Positions 17,988-26,435 of a DNA stretch of 64,000 nt are shown one piece after another. The position numbers and the translations under genes were made by a program. The stretch is from Anaerolineae bacterium (GTDB lineage: Bacteria > Chloroflexota > Anaerolineae > Promineifilales > Promineifilaceae). The notes under the pieces were generated by a model. The model searched no databases, was not told where the DNA came from, and saw only the letters and a list, made by a program, of their open reading frames with translations. The stretch spans positions 1-64,000 of the forward strand of contig JANQGC010000356.1 of NCBI GenBank assembly GCA_028277515.1, in the 5' to 3' direction. Position 1 is the first letter of the stretch; the number at the start of each line of letters is the position of its first letter.

Positions 17988-19121
17988 ATGTCTGAACTTA
18001 ACGAGCAAACTTACGCAGCATTGATAACTTTATCCATTCCGGAAAAAGGGGAATCGACGACGGTTTCGGTCATGCTGCTGCCGGCCGATGTTGTGCCTCT
18101 AGAAGGGAACGCGAAATTGCTACGCGACTGCACGCTGGGTGATTTGCAGGCGTATGCTCAAGAGCTTGAGAAAGAAGTATGGGATGCCTATGAAGCCATT
18201 TCTCTGTTGGATTTGGAAGCGAATGATAATGTCGGCGTAGAGGTTACGTTGGGAATTGAAGATGATGAATCGGTTGGTTATTGGGATCAACAGATCTTAT
18301 TATTGCCACAGGGTGAAACGACATCGGAAGAAGTTGAGCAGTTGCCGGAAGATGTGCAGGAAGTCGTTGATGAGGAAGTGGAAAAGCACCCTTTCCAAAT
18401 CGATCAATCAACTTTGCCCCCGAATGTTGACGTCGTAGAAGACTATGAATTGGAGGATGATCCACCCGATGTTGCGGTTTCGGAAACGGAGCTGGTCTTT
18501 CCAGAAATTGAGGAAGAGATCGCGGACCCCGATCATTATGAGCCTTCGCCCGAACAGTTTGAGGAAGTACCGGATATCATTCCCAGCAAGGCTCGCGTGC
18601 GCGTGGCCGGGGAACGGCTTCCTATTGGCCATCCAACCTGGGCTGCGGTCGATATTTTGATCGATGAGCCTGCGCTGCGGGCCACCCAGGCTCATGCCCT
18701 AAGCAGCTTACAACGAGAAGTCGCCGGCGTGCTGGTGGGACGCCGGCCGGAGAAACAGCCGGACGGCCGATACCTGGTCCATATTTTCGATACGATCGTC
18801 GCCAGGCATACCGTCATGCAAGGGGCCAGTGTAACCTATACGCCCGAAAGCTGGCGCTATCTAAACGATACCTTGGCAGAGCGATATCCGGATGAAACGG
18901 CCGTGATGGTTGGTTGGTACCATACCCACCCCGGCTTTGGTATATTTTTATCGGGCATGGATCTGTTTATTCATCAAAATTTCTTTACTCAAATCTGGCA
19001 TGTGGCTATGGTGCTGGACCCGCGGGCGCGGACGAGTGGTTTCTTTTGTTGGGATCGGGGGAAAAGCCGGGTTAGCCGCTGTGATTTTGCCTGGCCGAAA
19101 TGGGCGGCAAAATCCTGGTAA
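17988..19121 (+). CDS. JAMM/JAB isopeptidase with acidic N-terminal region
   Basis: The 377-residue protein carries a C-terminal JAB domain (about residues 215-377) with Glu244 in REVAGVLVG and the motif HTHPGFGIFLSGMD giving His312, His314, Ser322 and Asp325. Residues 1-105 form a separate folded region not recognised, with CTLGDLQAYAQELEKEV as a possible helix, and 108-200 is a very acidic linker. There is no membrane segment, so it differs in location from the first JAB protein. The pair may split the work of removing the modifier from soluble and membrane targets. Confidence 0.88.
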   Translation: MSELNEQTYAALITLSIPEKGESTTVSVMLLPADVVPLEGNAKLLRDCTLGDLQAYAQELEKEVWDAYEAISLLDLEANDNVGVEVTLGIEDDESVGYWDQQILLLPQGETTSEEVEQLPEDVQEVVDEEVEKHPFQIDQSTLPPNVDVVEDYELEDDPPDVAVSETELVFPEIEEEIADPDHYEPSPEQFEEVPDIIPSKARVRVAGERLPIGHPTWAAVDILIDEPALRATQAHALSSLQREVAGVLVGRRPEKQPDGRYLVHIFDTIVARHTVMQGASVTYTPESWRYLNDTLAERYPDETAVMVGWYHTHPGFGIFLSGMDLFIHQNFFTQIWHVAMVLDPRARTSGFFCWDRGKSRVSRCDFAWPKWAAKSW

Positions 19122-19240
19122 ACGGTATATGATTGAACCATTGATTCTGCGACTGGAGGGCACGATCATCGTATTAAATATATAAGATAGATCGTAACTT
19201 TCTTGACCTTTTGGCCGTTCCGATTTACGCTTTAACTATC

Positions 19241-19672
19241 ATGGAAGAGCAAGAATTTCCACTTATTCAGATCACGGAAGATGACATCAATGAAGCGAAT
19301 CGCTTAAGCTTGCATTGTCCTATTTGCGCTGACGCGGTCGAGTCAAATAGAGATGGTGTCGCTTATCTACCGGTCGTTTGTGATAACTGCGGCACGCTTT
19401 ATCATAAGGCTTGTTGGGAGCAAAGCGGCGGTAAATGTGCGGTCTTAGGCTGTGAGCATGATGTTTATCACATTCATGGTCAAAACCTCGCGCCTGCTCT
19501 GAAGGTGGAATATCGTGATATTAAAGAGCCGGCAAAAAACGGCCGGGGGCCTAGTCAACGGACCAAGCGCCTTAAATATGAGCAGCAGCGTCAAGTTGAA
19601 CAGCTCAATCGACCCAGCTTGTTACAACGCTTGTGGCAGTGGCTTTTGAACCAGATCAGGATTCAAGAATAA
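19241..19672 (+). CDS. Small RING-like zinc finger protein (candidate E3)
   Basis: A 143-residue protein with a complete eight-ligand cross-brace pattern: Cys26-Cys29 (CPIC), Cys47-Cys50 (CDNC), His55-Cys58 (HKACW), Cys66 and Cys71 (CAVLGC). This is the prokaryotic RING family known from comparative genomics to travel with E1, E2 and JAB genes. The C-terminal half is basic and helical (KRLKYEQQRQVEQLNR) and ends in an amphipathic Trp-rich helix (LLQRLWQWLLNQI) that could touch membrane. The frame opens at TTG 19211; the first ATG is 19241. Neither has a clear Shine-Dalgarno site. Confidence 0.85.
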   Translation: MEEQEFPLIQITEDDINEANRLSLHCPICADAVESNRDGVAYLPVVCDNCGTLYHKACWEQSGGKCAVLGCEHDVYHIHGQNLAPALKVEYRDIKEPAKNGRGPSQRTKRLKYEQQRQVEQLNRPSLLQRLWQWLLNQIRIQE

Positions 19673-19742
19673 CCGTTTAGGCCATATTGTTTTCGGCCGG
19701 AGTTGTTGCCCCAGCTAACCATGATATAACTCCAGGATTCTC

Positions 19743-20261
19743 ATGCCTGCCCAATCATTTATCAGGCCAGTGTTAATAGATGAAGCATCCCCATTTTTTG
19801 GGGAATCTTGTGCGCTGTGTAAGGAATCATTTGCGGAAGGTGATGAATTAATTATTTGCCCGGAAGATGGCAGCCGCCATCACAATCATTGCTGGCGGGC
19901 TAACGGCAATAAATGTACGGCATATGGATGTTCGGGGGAAGGGGAAATTTTGCCGCGCAATGCTCGCCGGCAGAGACGACATCGTACACAAGTGATCATC
20001 CAGGAAGGCGGAGAGAGGCCACAATCCAAAGTGCGTACCATGCCCAGCAGCAATTTCGGTTGTGCCCAAACATGCCTGTTCATCAGTATCGCAATTGCTA
20101 TCGTCTTGATTGCCGCCGGCTGTTTTGGCATGTGGGCGGTGGCAGATTATATCCTGATTGAAGTCCTGGGCTGGCAGTATCGTTCCCCGTTCACTGGAGT
20201 GGCGCTCCCGGCAATTTTGCAGCTTGGAATACAAGATGCGCTGCTATTTCTTCTTTCCTAA
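19743..20261 (+). CDS. RING-like zinc finger protein with membrane helix
   Basis: A 172-residue protein whose N-terminal finger matches the preceding gene: Cys23-Cys26 (CALC), Cys39, His47-Cys50 (HNHCW), Cys58 and Cys63. The expected second Cys of the CxxC pair is Asp42 (CPED), which may still bind zinc. A basic stretch (RRQRRHRTQ) leads to a hydrophobic segment at about residues 110-135 and a second weaker one near the C terminus. This fits a membrane-tethered E3-like adaptor and pairs with the membrane-anchored JAB. It is the last gene of the co-directional set. Confidence 0.83.
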   Translation: MPAQSFIRPVLIDEASPFFGESCALCKESFAEGDELIICPEDGSRHHNHCWRANGNKCTAYGCSGEGEILPRNARRQRRHRTQVIIQEGGERPQSKVRTMPSSNFGCAQTCLFISIAIAIVLIAAGCFGMWAVADYILIEVLGWQYRSPFTGVALPAILQLGIQDALLFLLS

Positions 20262-20301
20262 AAAAAGTGATAAAGTACGGTTTCATTAATCATTTGCACA
20301 G

Positions 20302-20361
20302 AAATTTGACAACTTTTCACGTAATCTGAACGAAAATCATTTAATAAAAGTTGTCAAATTT
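20302..20361. repeat. Palindromic element, family B copy 1
   Basis: A 60-base element with perfect 16-base ends AAATTTGACAACTTTT and AAAAGTTGTCAAATTT. Its reverse complement resembles the element at 48333-48395 along its length, including TTATTAAATG and TTTTCG in the interior. It closes the ubiquitin-like gene set and could be a terminator. Confidence 0.88.
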
Positions 20362-20429
20362 TAGGTAACACAATATTTAATTCTCAGCCTATTCCTGGCG
20401 GCGTGAAAAATTGATCGTTGGAGCATACA

Positions 20430-21935
20430 ATGACTACGAAGTATGAAAAATTATTGGAAAAAGTCAAAGAGCTGGATGATTTGAACAAGGCCGTTTCAGT
20501 TCTGAATTGGGATAGGGAAGTCAATATGCCTAAAGCGGGAACAGCAACACGGGTGCAGCAGGTTACCACGCTTAGCCGGCTGACGCATGCCATGTTTACG
20601 ACTGATGAGATGGGAATATTGATTGAGCAGGCTGCCGCTGAGTTAAATGGGGCAGATTACGACAGTAATGAAGCAAGCATGATCCGCGTTTTACGCCGCT
20701 CATATTCTGACGCACGCAAATTGCCTCCGCAGTTCGTAGCCAGGGTAAGCGAAATCAGCGGGCTGGCCCACAAAGCCTGGATTCAAGCACGAAGAGATAA
20801 TGATTTTGCCGGTTACCAACCCTGGCTAGAAAAAATTGTGGATTTAGGTCAGGAAAAAGCGGAACTCCTGGGATATGAAGATGAAAAATATGACGCTTTG
20901 TTAGATCAGTACGAACAGGATATGAGTACGGCCGAAGTGCGGGCCACGTTTGCTGCTTTGAGAAAAGCTATGATTCCATTAAGGGAAGCGATTGAAGCGC
21001 GTGGCAAAGATATTGATGATAGCATGCTGCACCAATCTTTTCCTGTTGAAAAACAGAAAGCGTTTGCCCGCTACGTAGCTCCAAAAGTAGGTTACGATTT
21101 TTCCCGTGGACACTTGGGCACGGTGGTGCATCCTTTTGCTATCACCTTCGGCCGCAATGATTCACGGATTACCACGCGTTGGAATCCGAATTTCCTGAAA
21201 CCTTCCTTATTTGGCACGTTGCATGAGTCCGGACATGCGATATATGAACAGGGAACCGCTCCTGAATTAGAGCGGACACCATTAGCGAGGGGGACTTCGC
21301 TGGGGGTGCATGAATCTCAGTCGCGAATGATGGAAAATATTGTCGGCCGAAGCCGCGGTTTTTGGCAGATCCATTATCCCCAATTGCAGTCCACTTTCCC
21401 TGAACAGTTGGGCGCATATTCCGCTGAGGATTTCTACCAGGCGATCAACAGGGTTCAACCCACATTCATTCGTGTAGAAGCGGATGAGCTGACCTACAAT
21501 TTTCATGTTATTCTGCGTTTTGAATTAGAGCAGGATTTAATGAATGGCGATTTGGCGGTTAAGGATGTGCCGGAAGCGTGGAACAGTAAAATGGAGGAAC
21601 TCTTGGGCGTGGTTCCGCCAACGGACAGCCAGGGCTGTTTGCAGGATGTGCATTGGAGCCGGCCGATGTTCGGCTATTTCCCCACCTATGCGCTTGGCAA
21701 CCTGTATGCGGCACAGTTCTTTGAAACGGCCGTGGCCCAAGAACCTCAGATTGAGACTGAATTGGCCGTGGGCAAAACGAATGCGCTCCTGGCCTGGCTA
21801 AGGGAAAATATCCATCAACACGGCAAAAAATATACCCCACGCGAATTGGTGCAAAGAGTGACCGGGAGGCCCCTGGATCATGAACCATTCATGCGCTATG
21901 TGACGGCTAAATTCAGTGAAATTTATGAGCTTTAA
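20430..21935 (+). CDS. M32-family metallocarboxypeptidase
   Basis: The 501-residue product is a thermostable carboxypeptidase Taq-type enzyme that trims C-terminal residues from peptides in the cytosol. The zinc motif HESGH lies in GTLHESGHAIYEQG, with the third ligand in HESQSRMMEN shortly after. The N-terminal LNWDREVNMPK block and the PTFIRVEADELTYNFHVILR block are diagnostic of M32. The frame opens at TTG 20418; ATG 20430 with GGAG 8 bases upstream is chosen. Confidence 0.95.
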   Translation: MTTKYEKLLEKVKELDDLNKAVSVLNWDREVNMPKAGTATRVQQVTTLSRLTHAMFTTDEMGILIEQAAAELNGADYDSNEASMIRVLRRSYSDARKLPPQFVARVSEISGLAHKAWIQARRDNDFAGYQPWLEKIVDLGQEKAELLGYEDEKYDALLDQYEQDMSTAEVRATFAALRKAMIPLREAIEARGKDIDDSMLHQSFPVEKQKAFARYVAPKVGYDFSRGHLGTVVHPFAITFGRNDSRITTRWNPNFLKPSLFGTLHESGHAIYEQGTAPELERTPLARGTSLGVHESQSRMMENIVGRSRGFWQIHYPQLQSTFPEQLGAYSAEDFYQAINRVQPTFIRVEADELTYNFHVILRFELEQDLMNGDLAVKDVPEAWNSKMEELLGVVPPTDSQGCLQDVHWSRPMFGYFPTYALGNLYAAQFFETAVAQEPQIETELAVGKTNALLAWLRENIHQHGKKYTPRELVQRVTGRPLDHEPFMRYVTAKFSEIYEL

Positions 21936-21965
21936 GATTAACTGATACCTAAGTGCCGGGCATTT

Positions 21966-23429
21966 TTATTTTTCAGAATCGGCCGGTTGATCCCCACCCA
22001 CCTCTTGGTTTTCTTCTCGTTCAGGAACAGGGTATTCAACCCTAACACGTGATACGGCCAGACGGTCAATATCCAGCACTTTAATCAGAACTTCATCCCC
22101 ATAGGTCACTTCATCATTAATCTGCGGTGGACGACCTAACTGGGTGATCACCAGGCCTCCTACGGTTTCCACATCGGGCAGGGTTGCTTCATTGCCAATG
22201 TAAACTTCTTCAATAAGATCGTCGACCAGGTAGTCGCCGGCCATTTCGAGAACGCCGGGAGCGATTTCCACGTAGGGTTCTTTTTCCAGATCAAATTCAT
22301 CACGCACCTCACCCACAACTTCTTCCACCAGGTCTTCCAGGGTAACGATTCCGGCGATGCCGCCGAATTCATCCAAGACCACCGCCATATGCAACCTCTG
22401 CTGTTTGAAGATTGCCAGTAAGGTTTCCACAAGCTGGTCTTCCGGAACGGCCGGTGCGGCACGCAGAATGAGGCGCAGATCAAAGGAAGCAGCCGGCTTG
22501 ATCGTCTGGCGAACCAGATCCTTTAAGTGCAATATACCTAGAATATGATCGAGATCGCCGTCATAAACCGGAAAACGGCTGTGGCGGCTTTCGGTGACCA
22601 ACTTCAGCAGTTCATCCATACTAATATCTAATGGAACAGCTTGAACTTTGGTTCTGGGGGTCATGACCTGGCCCACCGTGCGATCGCCGAAATCGAAAAT
22701 ATTGCGAATCATTTCTTCGGCACCTTCCTCCAGCAGCCCACCTTCGGCGCTTTCAGAAACGACAAGTTCCAGTTCTTCAGGAGCCAACAGGCGGGATTGC
22801 CCGTGGGCGGGAGGAATCCGGAAAAGCTTGAGTAACAGATTGCCAACACCATTCAAGGCCTTCACGGGAAGGGTCAGTATCGTTTGCGAAATCTGCATCG
22901 GCCGGGCAATAAACAAGGATGCCCTGGAGGCATCGCTTAAAGCCAGGGTTTTAGGAACCATCTCACCTAAGACGACATGTAAATAGGTGAGTAATCCCAG
23001 GGCGACAAAATAGCCAACACCATTGGCTACGGATTCGCTCATACCAAACCATTCAACCAGATAGGCTTCGATGAAGTGGGAGATTCGAGGTTCGCCATAC
23101 ATGGCTAAGCCTAATGAAGCAATTGTGATGCCCAATTGGGCTGTGGCGATATATTGATCTTGCCTTGGCCGAGATTCTAAAATATCAAAAACACGCTGGG
23201 CTGTTCTGTTCCCATCGTTTACTTTTTGTTCGATCTGAGTAGGACGCACGCCGATGATCGCAAATTCGGCCGCAACATATAGCCCGTTGAGTAAAATCAA
23301 CAAGAGAATGATGACAAAAGGAATAAATAACGTAGAGACATTGGGAAGTGCCCCTTCGGCCGCTTCCAGAACCAGGAGTAAAAAGCTCATCGCCGGAACC
23401 ATGAGAGAAATGAGAAGGAATTTACTCAT
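21966..23429 (-). CDS. CNNM/CorC-family transporter-associated membrane protein
   Basis: The 487-residue protein has an N-terminal CNNM domain with about four membrane spans (from FVIILLLILLNGLYVAAEFA), two CBS domains (VGQVMTPRTKVQAVPLDIS and EDQLVETLLAIFKQQRLHM) and a C-terminal CorC/HlyC domain starting near DYLVDDLIEE. Family members take part in Mg2+ or other cation efflux. The start at 23429 has GGAGGGG just upstream and overlaps the stop of the upstream paralogue by 8 bases. Confidence 0.93.
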   Translation of the reverse strand: MSKFLLISLMVPAMSFLLLVLEAAEGALPNVSTLFIPFVIILLLILLNGLYVAAEFAIIGVRPTQIEQKVNDGNRTAQRVFDILESRPRQDQYIATAQLGITIASLGLAMYGEPRISHFIEAYLVEWFGMSESVANGVGYFVALGLLTYLHVVLGEMVPKTLALSDASRASLFIARPMQISQTILTLPVKALNGVGNLLLKLFRIPPAHGQSRLLAPEELELVVSESAEGGLLEEGAEEMIRNIFDFGDRTVGQVMTPRTKVQAVPLDISMDELLKLVTESRHSRFPVYDGDLDHILGILHLKDLVRQTIKPAASFDLRLILRAAPAVPEDQLVETLLAIFKQQRLHMAVVLDEFGGIAGIVTLEDLVEEVVGEVRDEFDLEKEPYVEIAPGVLEMAGDYLVDDLIEEVYIGNEATLPDVETVGGLVITQLGRPPQINDEVTYGDEVLIKVLDIDRLAVSRVRVEYPVPEREENQEVGGDQPADSEK

Positions 23430-24810
23430 CTTCCCCTCCTTCCCACTCTGGAATAGAAGTGACATTATCTGTTAATGGAAGCTGGAGGGAAACTTCTTGC
23501 ACACCTAAATCTTCCATGGCCTCTACACGTACTTTCGTGCCACCGGCTATGATCTCGTCGCCTACGGTCGGAGCGCCGCCTAATAAGCTGAAGACCAGTC
23601 CACTCAACGTATCTGCTTCTTGAGGTAAATCTAAATTGAGATATTCATTGACGTCAGCAACGAGGAGATCGCCGCGCAGGAAGATTCGCCCCTCATTATC
23701 TCTAACGATTAGGGCCATTTCGTCATCGAATTCATCTTGCAATTCACCAAAGATTTCTTCAATTAAGTCCTCAAAGGTGACTAATCCGGCCGTGCCACCG
23801 AATTCATCAAAAACGACCGCCAGGTATTTCCGCCTTAAATTGAGTTTTTCCCACACCCTGTTGACCGGCATGGTTTCCGGCACGTATACGACATCACGAA
23901 TGACGCTTTTAATATCTTCATCTCCCTTAACATAAAGACGAAATAGATCTTTAACATGAACAAAGCCAATAATATTGTCGATTGATTCACGGTAAATGGG
24001 GATTCTTGAAAAACCCTCCTGGATGGCCAGGTTTAACACTTGCAGAATAGTGTAATCTTCCGGTGCTGCGACAAGTTTTGTGCGGTGGAGCATGACCTGT
24101 CTTGCCGTCAGGTCGCGCAGACGGATAGCATTGCGCAGCATTTGACGTTCAACATCGTCCAGCAGACCGCCTTCATGGCTTTCAGATACCAGCAGTTCTA
24201 TCTCTTCAATTGAATGAACATGTGTACGTTTATCGATGCTTTTTCGACCCAAGAGACGCAAAATGAGATTGCCGCTGCCGTTAAACAGCCAGATGAGTGG
24301 GGCGAATAACTTTAAGGAGATACGCATAGGCCATACAATGCTCATGGCTACCCGTTCCGGGTATTGAATTGCCACAGATTTTGGGAAGAGTTCGCCCATG
24401 ATGACTTGTATGGTTGTGATGGCAATTAACACGATGGTAACCGATAACGAGCGGGCCAATACCATTGATGCTGAAGTTGAATTGCTGCCTAACAGGCTGG
24501 CGACTGAGGGAAACTGCTCTAGCAGCATTGTAATGGGTTCAATGAGTCTACTTGCCAATACATTTTGACCATACGCGCCTAAAACAAGAGAAGAAATAGT
24601 GATGCCAATTTGACAGCCGGCGACATACCGGTCAAGCGATTTGCTGTCTTCGATGAAGGTTAACAAGGCTTGCGCGAGACGATTGCCCTGGCCGGCTAAT
24701 TGATTAATTTTCGTGCGCCGGGAAGAAACGGTGGCAAATTCGGCCGCTACATAGAGGGCATTAAAAAATACCATCAATGTAACCGTTGCGATAACAATTA
24801 TGACATTCAT
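23422..24810 (-). CDS. CNNM/CorC-family membrane protein, paralogue
   Basis: A second CNNM protein of 462 residues in tandem with the one below it: membrane domain from VTLMVFFNALYVAAEFATV, CBS pair (ARQVMLHRTKLVAAPEDYT, VNRVWEKLNLRRKYLAVVF) and CorC/HlyC tail (LLVADVNEYLNL). The overlap of the two genes indicates one transcript and possibly a heteromer. The tandem arrangement points to an old duplication. Confidence 0.92.
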   Translation of the reverse strand: MNVIIVIATVTLMVFFNALYVAAEFATVSSRRTKINQLAGQGNRLAQALLTFIEDSKSLDRYVAGCQIGITISSLVLGAYGQNVLASRLIEPITMLLEQFPSVASLLGSNSTSASMVLARSLSVTIVLIAITTIQVIMGELFPKSVAIQYPERVAMSIVWPMRISLKLFAPLIWLFNGSGNLILRLLGRKSIDKRTHVHSIEEIELLVSESHEGGLLDDVERQMLRNAIRLRDLTARQVMLHRTKLVAAPEDYTILQVLNLAIQEGFSRIPIYRESIDNIIGFVHVKDLFRLYVKGDEDIKSVIRDVVYVPETMPVNRVWEKLNLRRKYLAVVFDEFGGTAGLVTFEDLIEEIFGELQDEFDDEMALIVRDNEGRIFLRGDLLVADVNEYLNLDLPQEADTLSGLVFSLLGGAPTVGDEIIAGGTKVRVEAMEDLGVQEVSLQLPLTDNVTSIPEWEGGEDE

Positions 24811-25201
24811 TTATACATTTTATTTTAGAAGGAACATTATCCTGATGGATGAGCGGGTTTTATGGGATTGGTTATTAATCATAACCAGATCCTGTGGAAG
24901 ATCGGATCGCTTAATTGATCCATGAAAAAGAGTTGAAGATTGGGATGGATAGAAACTAGGAGGCTCCGATTCAGAGTCGGATGTCGGCGCAGATTCCCCC
25001 CGGGTTCCAGTCGGGGTGTCCAATGTGTTCAGTTTTTGAGTTGACATGCGATTTGGCAAACACACCTACGTGAGATTATCAGGTTAAGAAGGTATGGAAA
25101 GCGTCACAATTGTAAGTTTAAAAATAGAACAAATGCCTAAGCCCACTCTTAACTAGATGGGATTATAGAAAAGTGATGGGAAAAGTCAAACTTGCTGAAG
25201 A
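24811..25201. other. Intergenic region, no gene recognised
   Basis: About 390 bases separate the CNNM genes from the LacI promoter. A minus-strand frame of about 75 codons (25044-24820) exists but lacks a ribosome binding site and has low-complexity composition. A small TCCGA/TCGGA hairpin lies near 24965-24981. No known riboswitch was recognised. Confidence 0.5.
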
Positions 25202-25230
25202 TTGACACCCAAAACGTTTTGGATTATACT
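25202..25230 (+). promoter_or_regulatory. Sigma70-type promoter of the LacI-family gene
   Basis: TTGACA (25202-25207) and TATACT (25225-25230) are separated by exactly 17 bases. One operator fills the spacer. The start codon of the regulator lies 84 bases downstream of the -10 box. Confidence 0.9.
25209..25222. promoter_or_regulatory. LacI-type operator 1 (promoter spacer)
   Basis: The perfect 14-base palindrome CCAAAACGTTTTGG, with the AACGTT core typical of LacI/GalR-family operators, lies between -35 and -10. Confidence 0.92.
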
Positions 25231-25241
25231 GAAATTGTTAT

Positions 25242-25255
25242 CCAAAACGTTTTGG
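25242..25255. promoter_or_regulatory. LacI-type operator 2 (downstream of -10)
   Basis: An identical CCAAAACGTTTTGG lies 33 bases centre to centre from operator 1, about three helical turns, so two dimers could bind the same face and block transcription. Confidence 0.92.
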
Positions 25256-25314
25256 ATAACGGTGATCGCCACTGAACAGTATTTCATTAACTTAAAATTG
25301 GAAGAAGAGGGGAA

Positions 25315-26337
25315 ATGCCGGTTACGCTAAAAGATATTGCCAGGGAAGTTGGTGTCTCAGTTACCACTGTCTCCAGGGGGTTGGCCGGCTACAGTGACGT
25401 CTCACCGGCCACACGGGATCGCATCAAGCAGGCAGCTACCGATTTAGGTTACTTTCCAAATATTACAGCACAACGGCTGCGCAAGCAGCGCACAGATACC
25501 TTAGGCTTCATCATGCCCACCTTTGGTCCTCGATTTTCCGATCCTTTTTTCAGCGAGTTCATTGCCGGTATTGGCACAGAAGCCGGTGAGTATGAATATG
25601 ATTTGCTGGTCTCGACCCACGCACCCGGTAGCTCTGATGAAATTAAGGCCTACCGTCGGGCCGCGCGTGGCGGCTGGGTGGATGGCTTAATCGTGGTGCG
25701 TACCCGGGAAAATGATGCCCGGCTGCAATTGCTTTGTGAGAATGAGTTTCCGTTTGTTGCTTTCGGCCGCACCGATGATGCGCTTGATTTTCCTTTTGTC
25801 GATGAAGATAGCGAAGCGGGGATGGAAATGTTGGTCCAGCATTTTATCGATCTGGGACATCGACGCATTGGCTTTATTGCTCCGCCTGAGGGATTGATGT
25901 TTGGTCGCTATCGCTTGCACGGATACTACCAGACCATGGCTAAAAATGACCTGGAGATTCTTCCCCAATGGGTTGTTGAAGGGGATATGACCCAACATGG
26001 CGGGGCGGATGTCGTCCAGAAATTACTCGATTTGCAGCCCCGGCCTACAGCTATTATTTGTAGCAACGACCTGATGGCCATTGGCGCTGCCAATCGTATC
26101 CAACAATCGGGTCTCGTCGTTGGCCAGGATATTGCTTTAGGCGGCTTCGATGACATCCCTCTATCTGCATTTGTAAACCCACCACTCACGACTTTGCACC
26201 AACCTATTTACGAGATTGGCCGTCGCACCTGTGCGATGTTAATCAATATTTTGAATGGAAGTGCCCCTAAGAACCAACATATTTTACTCACACCGTCTCT
26301 GGTTGTGCGTCAATCTAGCGGGTCTTTTATAGGTTAA
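25315..26337 (+). CDS. LacI/GalR-family transcriptional regulator
   Basis: The 340-residue protein opens with VTLKDIAREVGVSVTTVSRGLAG, the LacI helix-turn-helix, followed by the hinge helix region ITAQRLRKQRTDTLGFIMP and a periplasmic-binding-protein-like sensor domain (GFDDIPLSAFVNPPLTTLHQP at the end). The twin palindromes in its promoter show autoregulation. It is directly followed, without a visible terminator, by a sugar ABC transporter and glycoside genes, so it probably controls that whole set in response to a sugar or glucoside. Confidence 0.96.
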   Translation: MPVTLKDIAREVGVSVTTVSRGLAGYSDVSPATRDRIKQAATDLGYFPNITAQRLRKQRTDTLGFIMPTFGPRFSDPFFSEFIAGIGTEAGEYEYDLLVSTHAPGSSDEIKAYRRAARGGWVDGLIVVRTRENDARLQLLCENEFPFVAFGRTDDALDFPFVDEDSEAGMEMLVQHFIDLGHRRIGFIAPPEGLMFGRYRLHGYYQTMAKNDLEILPQWVVEGDMTQHGGADVVQKLLDLQPRPTAIICSNDLMAIGAANRIQQSGLVVGQDIALGGFDDIPLSAFVNPPLTTLHQPIYEIGRRTCAMLINILNGSAPKNQHILLTPSLVVRQSSGSFIG

Positions 26338-26435
26338 AAGGAGGTGTCAAAATAGCAAAAGACTTTTTTAGCAAAATCACGTTGTATCAGAATTTTGGTA
26401 GATTTTATTATTTCTTGAAGCACGATGGAGGTGCA

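Noticed and set aside
24820..25044. Minus-strand frame of about 75 codons upstream of the CNNM genes
   Set aside because: No ribosome site, low-complexity product and no similarity to known proteins; more likely chance.
26338..26360. Strong AAAGGAGGTG site right after the lacI stop
   Set aside because: The only start near it leads to a stop after three codons, so no gene can be supported.
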